NCBI GenBank assembly: GCA_002803225.1
Contig: NXFV01000962.1
Location: 1-34,620 of the forward strand
DNA: 34,620 nucleotides
Direction: 5' to 3'
DNA from: Gamarada debralockiae
Lineage: Eukaryota > Ascomycota > Leotiomycetes > Helotiales > Hyphodiscaceae
The position numbers were made by a program, and so were the translations under genes. The notes beneath the pieces are model-generated. The model did no database searches. It was not told where the DNA came from and saw only the letters and a list, made by a program, of their open reading frames with translations. Position 1 is the first letter of the stretch. The number at the start of each line of letters is the position of its first letter. Below, piece by piece: positions 1-9,472 of the stretch.

Positions 1-59
1 CCTATCTTGGCTCACCGCCTTGCAGGGGGGTGACGATGAATTCTTGAAACCCCCTTTCG

Positions 60-204
60 TACCACGAGCTCTTGGCGCCTTTCAAACTCATAGAACAGTT
101 TAATTTGGGTTTCCGAGCCTCGCCACAATGCTAAAAATTATTGTCAGCCTTGTAGTGACTAGGGAGTACTATACTATACGAGGTCGCCATATGGGTTAAT
201 ACCT
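60..204. repeat. Direct repeat copy 1, RIP-mutated
   Basis: About 145 bp that reappears at 2381–2526 in the same orientation; the two copies flank the deaminase gene. Most mismatches are TG in the other copy becoming TA here (equal to CA to TA on the opposite strand), for example three in a row within 170–180 and again near 196–202. That is the signature of repeat-induced point mutation. The opposite strand of copy 2 has an open frame that is broken in this copy. Confidence 0.85.
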
Positions 205-563
205 CTAATCAAGCGATCAAGGATCCCTGGTCATAGTTACAGTAATTACAGCGTATTTATTTATTTATAATTAAAGCTGTGGCTTCTTCTCCGTTGTGTT
301 ACCGTTACACGCAGTTTAACCAATCACTTCACAACACGTAGGCGATCCACTGTGAGTAAGTCGAAGATAGCTAAGTGGAAAGTGATTCGCTAGCTGAGAC
401 TCTTATCAAAGATGTTGCCCTCTCTGCGCCAGACTTCGCGGCCTATCTGTAAGGCTTTGCAGACTAACTATTATATATACTGCAAAGCCATTCCTTGGTG
501 ATTGAGGTAAACTGTAGCATATTTATTTAGCTTCTACTCTTTTGAAATATTTGAGCAAAAAAT
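205..563. other. Upstream region of the deaminase gene
   Basis: About 360 bp without an ORF. It is moderately AT-rich near 245–275 and contains a TATA-like stretch at 470–480, about 85–95 bp before the ATG. I see nothing else specific in it. Confidence 0.5.
470..480 (+). promoter_or_regulatory. TATA-like element
   Basis: An uninterrupted TA-rich run (ATTATATATAC) lies 84–94 bp upstream of the ATG at 564, a suitable place for a core promoter. This rests on position and composition only. Confidence 0.3.
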
Positions 564-2347
564 ATGCCCAAAAAGAAGAAACCCATTTCTCCGAATGCTC
601 CCCGTCTTGATCCCCACCAACGAATCCTCAGCCGGTTTTACGAGCCTTTGATCCTTCTCTGCACCTTGGGCAGAACCAGGGGGGAACATCGACCAGCTGA
701 TTTTCCAAGGTCAGCAGATATAACTAGCTGGCCTCTTAAATATGTCAGACGTCTCTTCCTTAATCAATTGGCTTTTTTGTGTGACTACGACACAGGTGGT
801 GACTCGGTCACTGCCATTAGTATTCAGCACACGGCCCAGCAACGAATCTTTTGGATCGCTGCGAACATTTGCCCCAGCAAAAAGATTGCACCTTTCGCGC
901 AGGATTGCCTTTTACTGTTAAAAGATGTTGCCGAAAGCCGAGTCGCTATTGACGAGGCCATAGACCCATTCTTGGTCGCTTGCATAGATCACGCAAAGCC
1001 TCGCATCAAGGCGTATTCCCACTTCTTTACGAGACAACTCAAGGCTTGTAGAGAAAATCTGGAAGGTAAGGCAGCCGAAGACAAAAGTTGTGAGTAACGT
1101 CTCAATTAAATCAAATGCCATGTACTAAGAATCTCGCGTTGTAGATAAGCTGCTGTTGGTTTGGCTCAAAACATTCCAATCTCGAAGCGTTGCATTGGAA
1201 GATCTTTGCAAGCTTGCTTACAACTCTCAACGATGCGAAGAGATGCGTATACTGAAGGGTCTTTGTGGAGAAGTTCATTCTCAGCCAGAGAGAAATTCTT
1301 TGCAAGCTAGGTGCAAACTCCTCAGGCATTACATTGGTCGGCTTGGTCAATACGTGAAGGTAGTTAAAACGCTATTCCGGAGCGCTCCACGTCTGTTGAT
1401 TTTGCTCGACAATTTCAAGATATGCCCCATATCACTTCCAGCTCGAACGTCACCACCATCAGCGGACGGGAAAACAAACTTAGACAGCATTGCTAAAAGG
1501 ATGCTGCCAGCTCAGTCTCCAGATCTTGCACGTTATCAACTTGCCCTCTCCGAGATGGATACGCGGTTCGGTATTTATGCACAGTACATGGAAATGTTCT
1601 ACGACGATAACTTCAAACCTCGTGTTCACGCCGAAGTTCAAATACTAGACTTCTTTCATAACAATGATCTGAAATTCGAAGAATCAGACATTTTTGTGGC
1701 ATGTAGCAAACCCGCTTGCTACTGTTGCTCGCTTTACTTTCATCATCACCCATTGCGCCCAGTCACCCCGGCTAGCCATCAAACGGTTCATAAAAACTGG
1801 AGGCCACCCGACTTTGTGCCCGGTAATAACACGCAAAGAGACATATTAAATAAAATGATCAAAGATGTGCGCACGGAAGCTCTACATCAGATAGATCAGA
1901 GGAGACCAAATGCACAATGGCATCCCGACTCCACGACAGGCATCACAGAGTCAATTTCGCATCTCCTCGAACAAGAGTCTTTAGAACATCTTTCTGAAGT
2001 CTCTGATTTATTAGAAGATCTTGGTGAGACGAGTCCCTGAAACATTTCACAGGAGCGCACTAATATTTGGCATAGAGGATATCAGCTCAGAAGCAAGTAG
2101 TCTTTCATTCGACGAAGAAACTGAGGGCCAAGATTCCAATTCACTCCATGAGCTTGATGAGCGGGACTCTTCTCACATCGAGCCGAATTTGTCCTCTGAC
2201 TGGGAAGAAGATTCAGATGAGAGTGGTGGCGTTCCGCTGTCGTCATTAGCTGTTAGCGACATAGTCGCTGATGATGAAGATTTCTGGAATCACGTATCAC
2301 GTCCTCGTGAAACGATCTCAAAAGCACCTGGAGGGAGTTGTCAGTAA
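564..2347 (+). CDS. Predicted zinc-dependent nucleic acid/nucleotide deaminase (OTT_1508-like family), three exons
   Basis: Exons 564–1089, 1145–2023 and 2076–2347 give 558 codons plus stop. Intron 1 (GTGAGT...TACTAAG...GTAG) may alternatively start at 1066; both choices keep the frame. Intron 2 is 52 nt with a CACTAAT branch site. The deaminase signature is clear: H-A-E at about residues 337–339 (zinc ligand and catalytic glutamate), then K-P-x-C-x-x-C with cysteines at about 367 and 370 as the other zinc ligands. The long helical N-terminal part is typical of fungal members of this family. Residues 2–6 (PKKKK) resemble a basic nuclear import signal. The tail after intron 2 is rich in Asp, Glu and Ser. 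Family knowledge says these proteins are predicted to deaminate bases in nucleic acids or nucleotides; the substrate is unknown. The frame is intact although the flanking repeat is RIP-damaged. The family call is strong, the function is not. Confidence 0.85.
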
Positions 2348-2362
2348 AAGGCCTCAGTTTTC

Positions 2363-2617
2363 TTAGCTAATTGACAGTACTATCACGAGCTCTTTGCGCC
2401 TTTCAAACTCATAGAACAGTTTGGTTTCGGTTTCCGAGCCTCGCCACAATGCTAAAAAATCTTTGCTAGCCTTGTAGTGACTAGGGAGTGCTGTGTTATG
2501 CGATGTCGCCACATTGGTTGGTGCCTTCGAAATGCCTTCGAAATGAGCTGAAAAGCTTAGAGAGAAGGTTCTTCGACAAGAAGAAAGGGCGCGGGCTTCG
2601 GCCTTTCCTTTCTCCAT
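2363..2617 (-). CDS. Small unidentified ORF covering repeat copy 2
   Basis: An 84-codon ATG-to-stop frame whose C-terminal half lies in the 145-bp repeat (2381–2526). The same frame is interrupted by stops in copy 1 at 60–204, so the repeat may derive from a coding sequence. The protein has a basic, serine-rich start and a charged end (KLFYEFERRKELV). I do not recognise it. It could equally be a chance ORF or a fragment of a larger gene family member. Confidence 0.25.
   Translation of the reverse strand: MEKGKAEARALSSCRRTFSLSFSAHFEGISKAPTNVATSHNTALPSHYKASKDFLALWRGSETETKLFYEFERRKELVIVLSIS
2381..2526. repeat. Direct repeat copy 2, less mutated
   Basis: The partner of 60–204. It keeps TG where copy 1 has TA and keeps an open frame on the minus strand. 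It is followed at once by a small tandem duplication of an 11-mer (CCTTCGAAATG) around 2524–2545. Confidence 0.85.
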
Positions 2618-2867
2618 CTTTTACTAAAAATAGTTAGTCCATGCTCTAATCCGGCCTTGGCGTTTTCCGAGGATTTCGTGTGTTTCTTGCAGACCGCTAT
2701 AAAGATAATCCGTACTTGGCCTTAGAGTTAATCCATTTCTTTCTTTTATTTGTTATTACTTATGCCTACGCCTTCCGCGTCGTCCAGGTTATTGAGACAT
2801 GTTCGGCTTTCGGCTTGGTGTGTATGTTATTTGCTTTTTCGTAGCCTGACCATATCCGCTTGCCGTA

Positions 2868-2958
2868 CCCACTGCTTATTCTAACGTTTCTCGATTAAAA
2901 TTCCATCATTCTAATGAATTTCGAAGGCTTCGTGTGAGCCGTAGGCTGGCACCCACGT
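2868..2958. repeat. Direct repeat, copy A
   Basis: The last 49 bp (2910–2958) match 3182–3230 with one difference, GTAGG here against GCAGG there, again a CA-to-TA change. The homology continues more loosely to the left to about 2868, where CTTAT here replaces CTCAT. Its core contains TTTCGAAGGC, the reverse complement of a motif found twice near 2524–2545. Confidence 0.8.
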
Positions 2959-3135
2959 GTAAAATGACCCCGCACGTCCTACTGTGCCTTCGAAGAGAAA
3001 GAGAGAGAGGGAGAGCTTCCGTGTTTGCTAAGTAATATCTTAAAAATCTTGTGGCTTGTAAGCTGGTGGCTTGCCTTGCTGTTTCAGACGCTACTACTGT
3101 CTTTTGTCGATTTCATCCATCCACTTAACACTTAC

Positions 3136-3230
3136 TCACTGCTCATTGTAACGTTTCCTATTCCTAATTAAATTACAATACTCTAATGAATTTCGAAGGC
3201 TTCGTGTGAGCCGCAGGCTGGCACCCACGT
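3136..3230. repeat. Direct repeat, copy B
   Basis: The partner of 2868–2958, 268–272 bp further on in the same orientation. It keeps CA at the positions changed to TA in copy A. Confidence 0.8.
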
Positions 3231-4767
3231 ATAATAATTACGCAGTAAGTTAATTTTAAGTTACTTATGTCATCATTTGGCAAGCTTGTGGCTGCTCAGA
3301 ACTGTGGCTGACGCGAGGCACCATGGGTGACCAGCGAGCGAACACCAGCACTCTAATGCTACACCGCAGCTCTTCATAATACTCATTTCTAACCGTTTGC
3401 AGAACTTCAGGATCCACAACGCCGGCTCCATCGAGCACCGTACCTAACACGTCTGACGAAAACTACCAAGCGATGCTCACGACGGAGCCACTCGACACAG
3501 CTAACTTCGTCAACGTTCCCGCCGACTTATCCACTCCGACTACCTGACGGCCTTGTACACCGCGCGGATATATGGACACATACACGGGTAGGACGTCGCG
3601 AGCTGGCGAGGAAGTGGAGAGTTGAGACAGACTGGGAGATGAGAGAATCGAAGCAGCGCAAGCCTGCTCCGGCACAGAATGGTACTGCGTCGGGAGTAGG
3701 CCGCGGGTACCAGAGTTTTAGATGAGACATGCTATTGTCTCGTTCGCAGGCAGGGCCAGGTCATACTCGATCTTCACGATGTTTTCACTTGCTTCGTGCG
3801 GCTCCAGAAGACAGATCAGGAGAAATATATCACCCACCAAGAACGCTACGCTGCTCATGCCAGACGCCAATTATACCCAATCCATAACCGTCAGAGACCA
3901 GTATCTAATTACACATTACCTCAAACAAGCCACGTGCAATGCATTCATTTAACATATATATTGCAGCGAAATATATATTAATTATGGTCCCACAAACAAA
4001 GAGAGTGCCCTCCTCTTTTCTCGATTGCTTCCAAGTGTCCTGCTTCGCAGTAGAGTACGATGTGATTTCCAACTTCAATGCAACAAGCTCCATCTTTCCA
4101 TACGGCTGCTTGGTGAATGCCTTGAAAAGGCTCCTCGAGTCTTAGTTCTGGCTTTGTGTGGAGTCACCGCCAAGTTCACGAAAGCCATACATGCTAAAAA
4201 GCAAAGGAGATCTCTGGATTAAAGAAGCGAGGCACATCGTCTTTCAATGCCTAGCGGCTATGACACCATTAAGGACAGGGAAAGATGTCAGAAGAAACCT
4301 TGGAACAAGTGGCCGGTCTCAGTCCTCGTACGTTCAAGGAGCGGCGGAATTAGTCCACTTCGTCTCCAGTCAAAAGATCCCAACGGCACCCTCACCGCCT
4401 GGAGGTAACGGTGGCAGCGGACTCTGGCTAACGCAAGGTCAAATACAATCGGCAGAACAACCAATTCACTGCGGTTGGGAGATGAGTCTCCAGAGAGAAA
4501 GCGCTAGAAAGAACTTGCAGCTATACAGCAGAAAATTCATTGACAAGGCAATTGTGTGCCCTCTCAAGACATCCTCATATTCGTCAAAGTAAGCAAATGC
4601 AAGGCGCGCTGAATTGGGTCAGTTGCAGAGCCCCTAGTACTTGGATGGCGTGTCATGCATCCCCGCATTTCAGGAACATTTGATTTCAATTCAACTTCCT
4701 TCCTCCCTTTTATGAGCCTCACACATTTTGAGTCTTTGGAAATTTTTCAAACATGTCATAAAGAAAA

Positions 4768-5538
4768 ATGATTACAATAACAGTCTCTCTCATCTCCCTC
4801 CTTCCCTCTACATCCCCATCCACCTTCCTCGATATCCTTCGCAGCTCCAACTTCGAACCAATAACCATCGCACGTGTCATCCAATGGATCATCACACCAA
4901 AATACGCAGATAGTCTCCTCGCGGACAATTGGCACTTCATGCTCATCCTGCCTCCAACCATCAGCATCCCATTCCCACTCTCCTCCCTGTGCGCACACAT
5001 CTTCTCCATCAGCCTTAAAGAAGCCGACGACTTCGTCTCCACCTACAAAACCAACAATGAGAGGCACCTCCATCCTCGCACAACCCTCCCACCAATCGAA
5101 AACCTGACAAAGCCCAAACCACTGATCGCAACAGCAACCCAGAAAGTAGAACTCACGCCCTCGCTCCTCGCCTTCGCCCGCTCAAGCCTTTGCCCGAAAG
5201 GCGCAGTGTCAATGCTGAACTTCGTCTCTTTCCGTGCCACCGCTTCAGCGAAGGAGAATTATGCTGCATACATCGAAGCGTTCATGGCAGGTGGTGGAAG
5301 CAAGCGTGGTGGGGCAGCGAAGATGCACGGCCCAACGGCCGAAGCTGATCTGGCGAAAGGCGAATGGAATGAGATTGTCCTGGTGCAGTATTCGAGTTTG
5401 GAGCATTTTGCGGACCTGATGGCTGATGCCGAGTATCAGGAGATCAACAAGAGGCTAAGATTACCTGCTTTGAGGGATACGTGCATTTTGATGACGACGG
5501 AGTTGGAGCTGGATTGGGACGTGAAAGGTTTGGAGTGA
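4768..5538 (+). CDS. DUF1330-like dimeric alpha/beta-barrel (ferredoxin-like) protein
   Basis: A single-exon gene of 256 codons starting at ATG 4768. The C-terminal part, about residues 145–250, reads as a ferredoxin-like fold. It has a first strand (VSMLNFVSFR), a helix with an Ala/Lys/Glu/Tyr pattern, a glycine-rich turn (GGGSKRGG), a second strand (IVLVQYSSLEHFADL), then a helix (YQEINKRLRLPAL) and a last strand. This is the order seen in fungal DUF1330/dimeric barrel proteins. The N-terminal ~110 residues are hydrophobic and Ser/Pro-rich and may be a degenerate second copy of the fold. No catalytic residue can be assigned. A long antisense ORF at 4719–5042 is a shadow. Confidence 0.7.
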   Translation: MITITVSLISLLPSTSPSTFLDILRSSNFEPITIARVIQWIITPKYADSLLADNWHFMLILPPTISIPFPLSSLCAHIFSISLKEADDFVSTYKTNNERHLHPRTTLPPIENLTKPKPLIATATQKVELTPSLLAFARSSLCPKGAVSMLNFVSFRATASAKENYAAYIEAFMAGGGSKRGGAAKMHGPTAEADLAKGEWNEIVLVQYSSLEHFADLMADAEYQEINKRLRLPALRDTCILMTTELELDWDVKGLE

Positions 5539-6199
5539 TCAGCGGACGCAATGAAGAAGGGAAGGTACGTCGAGAAAATAGCAATGAACTGAGCCTGGCT
5601 ATCGCCTTGTCAGGCCCTCCAGTCTGTTTACGTATAGTTCTTTCATGCGCGAGGTAAAATCAAATCATCTTCAATCAAGGATTGATCTCTTACGACTCTA
5701 AATAAGGGTAAATTCCGATGCACCTGTTTCCATAACTTGAGATTATTATTCTCAAAGAAGCCGCAATCGTCCATCCGGGGTGTTTTGCGCGAGGAACAGA
5801 TGAACATCACTGCCAGAATGCCCAGCATCACTAGCATCTCCCCTCTCATCACATCCAATTCTCCGCCACCAACGCCATGAGCGGATTTCAATGACTATTT
5901 GTTGATAGTTTAAGTACATCAAGCATTCAACGACTTGATGAGAGGTGCGAGTTCACCCCGACCATGAACTCGAAAGGCTTAATGACTTGCGTCCTCCCAG
6001 TTTCATCGTTAGTGACTTCATCGACACCGGTTTGCGGAGGTAGCATCCATCACCCTCTTCAAGTCCGGAAACGAATGCCAGGCCTTGTAGCCGAGGTCGA
6101 CCATGCTCCCAAAATTTGGCTTTTGAGCATCAACGTAGGCTCCGACGGAGAGAACGGAGAGAAGAGACGGAGAGAGGAGAGAAGAGAGAGAGAGACATA
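5539..6199. other. Intergenic DNA with GA-rich microsatellite
   Basis: No supported gene. Short ORFs at 5643–5891 (minus) and 5964–6200 (plus) lack homology that I can recognise; the first has no ATG at its outer end. A purine-only tract of GA repeats at about 6141–6196 runs up to the left target duplication of the MITE. Confidence 0.5.
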
Positions 6200-6851
6200 G
6201 AACTGGACAGGCTCGGCAACAATTCCTGAGGTATCAATTCCGAATCGATTCTGGAATCGTATTACTAAGAATCGCTAGAATCGATAAGGAATCGATAAGG
6301 AATCGATTCCTCCTTATAATTAGTCCTTTTAATTATCTCTCTTCCTTATTAGTTTTTGTAAGCTATAAACTTAAGGTATATAAATCTTTATTAAATAAAC
6401 TTATATATTTAGTTTTAATATAAAAAGAAAAGTAAAATAAAGTAATATCTTTAATTAAAATTCTTTCTCGGATTTAGCTCGGATTTAGCTCGTATTCGCG
6501 AAATCGAAATCAATTCTCGTTCAAAATAAGCGAGCCTCACGAAAACTCCTCGAGGTCCCTATAAACCCCTTAACTTTAAATCGCTGTATCAAGACGAGTT
6601 AAATTCCAAATCCTTAGTTAGCTATATAGTTAGAAAGGTCTATTTAAGTAGTATAACTACGTAGCTAAAGGCTTTAAGGTATAATTAGTACTTATAAAGT
6701 TATTAGGGACTAAAAGAATAAGTACGCTAGAAAGCCTATAATTACTCGCGATTTTCAGGCCTTAATAAGCTTAGAATCGATTCCTTACGATTCTGGCATC
6801 GCTATGAATCGATACCGCTTATCTGGAATCGTTGCCGAGCCTGGAACTGGA
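6200..6851. mobile_element. hAT-type MITE with 8-bp target site duplication
   Basis: The element is 6208–6843 (636 bp). It starts CAGGCTCGGCAACAATTCC and ends with the inverted form of CAGGCTCGGCAACGATTCC (one mismatch). It is flanked by a perfect 8-bp duplication, GAACTGGA, at 6200–6207 and 6844–6851. An 8-bp duplication together with CAG-type ends is the hallmark of the hAT superfamily. Both subterminal zones carry many copies of GAATCGAT-type motifs, the usual transposase-binding pattern. The AT-rich interior has no ORF, so this is a non-autonomous copy needing a transposase from elsewhere. Confidence 0.9.
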
Positions 6852-7065
6852 GAAATCTCTGCCCATTAGTATACCTATATATCACAGTAATATGGCGTCA
6901 GTCTAATAGCGCGCTCGTCCGAGTGAATAGCTTCAGATTCACTCGAGAAACCTTTGATCATGCGATTTATCACGTTGGAACGTCACGTCCAATAGCGTAA
7001 AGCTATTCAAACTGTCTCTATCCTATGTTCAGTATACTAGATTGTGTCAGAGACGAGGTTCAGCG
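6852..7065. other. Short spacer between two transposon units
   Basis: No ORF. It contains one small perfect hairpin: CGAGTGAAT, 8-nt loop, ATTCACTCG at about 6920–6945. Nothing else was found. Confidence 0.4.
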
Positions 7066-7399
7066 TACAGTAAGTTGCGAAACTACTGTCACAAATTTAA
7101 ACTTCGATTTAATATTCTTGAACTAGTCCTATATTGGTTTAGCGTTTTAATCAGACGCCTGTAGGAGCGGGATATGCGGGCCTTAAATCCGACCACACTC
7201 GTTGTCGATTGATTCCTAAAAAGGTAGGAGGGGTGACAACCCCTCTTATGCTACAGTACTCGTGCGGCCCAAAAGTTAGGCCGACCCACTTAGTATCGTT
7301 TTAAAGGGAGATAGTCTCTTAGTAAAGCAGGGTGTTTCTGGCCAATAGTACTACAGATCTATAATTACAAATACAGTCTTAAAAGCACTAAAACTTCAA

Positions 7400-8660
7400 G
7401 CCCTAAAGTTATTTTTTCCCTTGTGAGCTCTACAAAGCTCTAATTTGTCTTTTAAAGACAAGCAAAGATACTGTACAATCCCGTCTATGCAATGCTGCCA
7501 ATTGTGTATCAAATAGCGCCTGCGGACTGCTTCTTAGCTGCGCTAGAGCTCCGTGGATAGAACTCATCAGCGCGGTCTTTGAGATAGTCGAAACTATTCT
7601 CAATTAAATATAAATCTAGGGAATTGGGAGGCTAAAAAGGGATGTGTTCTATGTCTATTGCTTTCGCAATATCAGTCAAAGATCTGTGAGCCTTGCTATA
7701 CAAACTGACGTTATCGTCCACAAACCATACCTTCTTATCAGAGTTCAATTCTTATACCTTTTTAATATAAGGGTAGAGGATAAGAAGTAAGATCTTCTCC
7801 TAGTACAAAAACCAGTTAATCCCTCCCTTTGATGTATTGTTCTCCTTTAAACAGCCGCGCTCAAACTTCTCAGGCTTGAACTCCTAATATAGCGTCCGCT
7901 CCCGTTTCCACTTAAGATTCCTCTTCTCTCGTATTTGCTTATCAACCTCTTTTATGTATTTGTACTCCTTTGTGCTAGGGATATAAGCTTAAGCTCTCTT
8001 CTCCTCTGAGCGGCGTTCCCAATATACGTTGATCTCTACAACCTTCTCTATAGAGTTCTCCTTCTTAGCCACAAGTTCCTAGGTCCATGTATATGCGGGG
8101 CGGGGGACGCGTGTATTAGAATATATCATCCCAGCTGCGGCCAGGAACGCACTTCCCTAGTCGCCGGTTTTCAGCTTTTATTGTGCGATCAGTTCTCAAC
8201 TGTATTACAAATAAACTTGATTTGCATTTTATTTTGAAGGTTGATGGTCATAGTACTAAACATCTTTTATTTTATTTGACTTTGTGGTGATGTATACATA
8301 TTTGAAGTTGGGGTAAAATAATAAGTGCGTTCCTGGCCGCAGCCGAGATGACAACACTATAGAACATAATTTAAAATCGAGAAGGACGTTGCGCAACTAC
8401 CATTTCTTTAGCTAGCGTGCCTTGTTAGACAGTGACTTAGCGTTTCTTGTGTGGGTTTTGTCCAAAAGAGTAGTTAGCTTAAAATATCTCTAATATATTT
8501 ATATCTTACTTTACTTACCCCGCTAAAGTTTATATACGATTTATCTATAAAGATGAAGATATCTCTAGCTATAATGCGTGGGAGCGCCCAATCGTATAGT
8601 TAAAGACGTTCTGTTTTATCCACTAAATCCAAATAGCACTTGTTTTGCTGTGTTTTGCGT
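7400..8660 (-). pseudogene. Tc1/mariner transposase relic
   Basis: The coding remnant of the nested transposon reads right to left and is interrupted by the small MITE at 8124–8353 and by many stops. The stretch between about 8075 and 7600 stays in one frame and includes a charged Lys/Arg/Glu-rich region, the VWFVDDN strand with the catalytic aspartate, and the degraded PPNS block. The Pro-to-Leu and Trp-to-stop changes match CA-to-TA or TG-to-TA substitutions. No functional product is possible. Confidence 0.75.
8124..8353. mobile_element. Small MITE nested inside the Tc1/mariner element
   Basis: About 230 bp with 31-bp inverted ends at 8124–8154 and 8323–8353. The inner 21 bp are identical (starting GCTGCGGCCAGGAACGC) and the outer 10 bp differ only by transitions. 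The interior is AT-rich without an ORF. It splits the transposase relic, so it inserted after the Tc1/mariner element. The exact outer ends and target duplication are unclear, though TA dinucleotides lie near both sides. Confidence 0.75.
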
Positions 8661-9472
8661 ACGATGGGCCGGGGAATAGAAGGGGACAAATGTTACTTGG
8701 CAATCCACTCCACAAGAGATCGAGAGTAGGGAAGGTTCTCTTGCTCGATAACTTCAATGAAACTTAAGTAAGTATTATCAAGAATGAGCTAGCGTACGTG
8801 TTCTAATTCAAGTAATCTATTAACGACTCGAACTAGGCGTTTATCATGGTCTTGGTTTCCGTAGTAGGAGAGTAACTCCACCAGATCTGTGTTGGTTCCA
8901 GCGCGCTTGACAGTACAGTACTAGATACAGAAGCACATATTATAGTCTAGACTAGTCTTCTTTAATATCTTATAGAAATCTGTAGTATAAAAGAGTCTAA
9001 GAATAATAACTATAAATATGTAGGTAAGGATAGATGTCAGGGCCGCGTTGGCCTGCGATTTTAGACTAATTAGCTACGATTTTTGGGAGAGAGTCACGTA
9101 CTTACTACAAATTTAATGTTTATATAGTCGTTACGCGTTGATTCATTAAGTTGAAAGTAGTGATTAAGTTTAAGTGATTAAGAGATCTCAAACTATTTTT
9201 AGGGAGTTTAGAGCTCGAGAAAACCTAGCTTTCTAATTGGCTGACTATACTAAGAGACCAATGCCCCTTAGAACGACACTAAGTTGGTCGGCCTAACTTT
9301 TGGGCTGCACAAGTAAGACGCAAATACAAGCTATACTCAATACGGTAGGGATCGGCATTCCAACCAACACTCGTAAAAGTATTAAAAACCTCAATTCTCT
9401 TCACTGCATCTTTATCCAGAACAAAGTAAACTTCCTTCTCAAGACTTGCTAAAGTGGAGACGGGAGAGGAAA

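Larger units (their letters stand above)
2618..4767. other. Repeat-bearing intergenic DNA, no convincing gene
   Basis: Holds a direct repeat pair (2868–2958 and 3136–3230), a short GA-rich purine tract near 2995–3020, and a GC-richer stretch at 3290–3720 that has pieces of open frame on both strands but many stops and no recognisable domain. The open stretch at 4158–4592 has no ATG at its start and resembles no family I know. Confidence 0.5.
7259..9313 (-). mobile_element. RIP-degraded Tc1/mariner transposon (nested)
   Basis: Inverted ends start CTYGTGCRGCCCAAAAG and continue as GTTAGGCCGACC, at 7259–7330 and about 9240–9313, with TA on both sides (7257–7258 and 9314–9315). On the minus strand the interior keeps a dead transposase. 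It contains VDDN (near 7710), then about 37 residues later a ruined form of the family's (W)PPNSPDLNPIE block near 7602–7640, where Trp is a TAG and two Pro codons became Leu. An N-terminal helix-turn-helix relic lies around 8400–8650. Nearly all stops are TAG or TAA at places where Trp or Gln is expected, as RIP produces. It is inactive. Confidence 0.85.

Noticed and set aside
2024..2054. A 31-nt intron (GTGAGA...CACAG) in the deaminase gene
   Set aside because: Too short for fungal splicing; the 52-nt choice to 2075 has a proper branch site and keeps the frame.
60..2526. The 145-bp repeats as LTRs of a retrotransposon
   Set aside because: No TG...CA ends, no primer-binding site or polypurine tract, and no gag or pol-type sequence between them.
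4158..4592. A 144-codon open frame as a gene
   Set aside because: It begins with GTG, its first ATG is internal, and the protein has no recognisable fold or splice support.
4719..5073. Two antisense ORFs over the DUF1330-like gene
   Set aside because: Shadows of a well-supported sense gene; their composition is the complement of its Ser/Pro/Thr-rich start.
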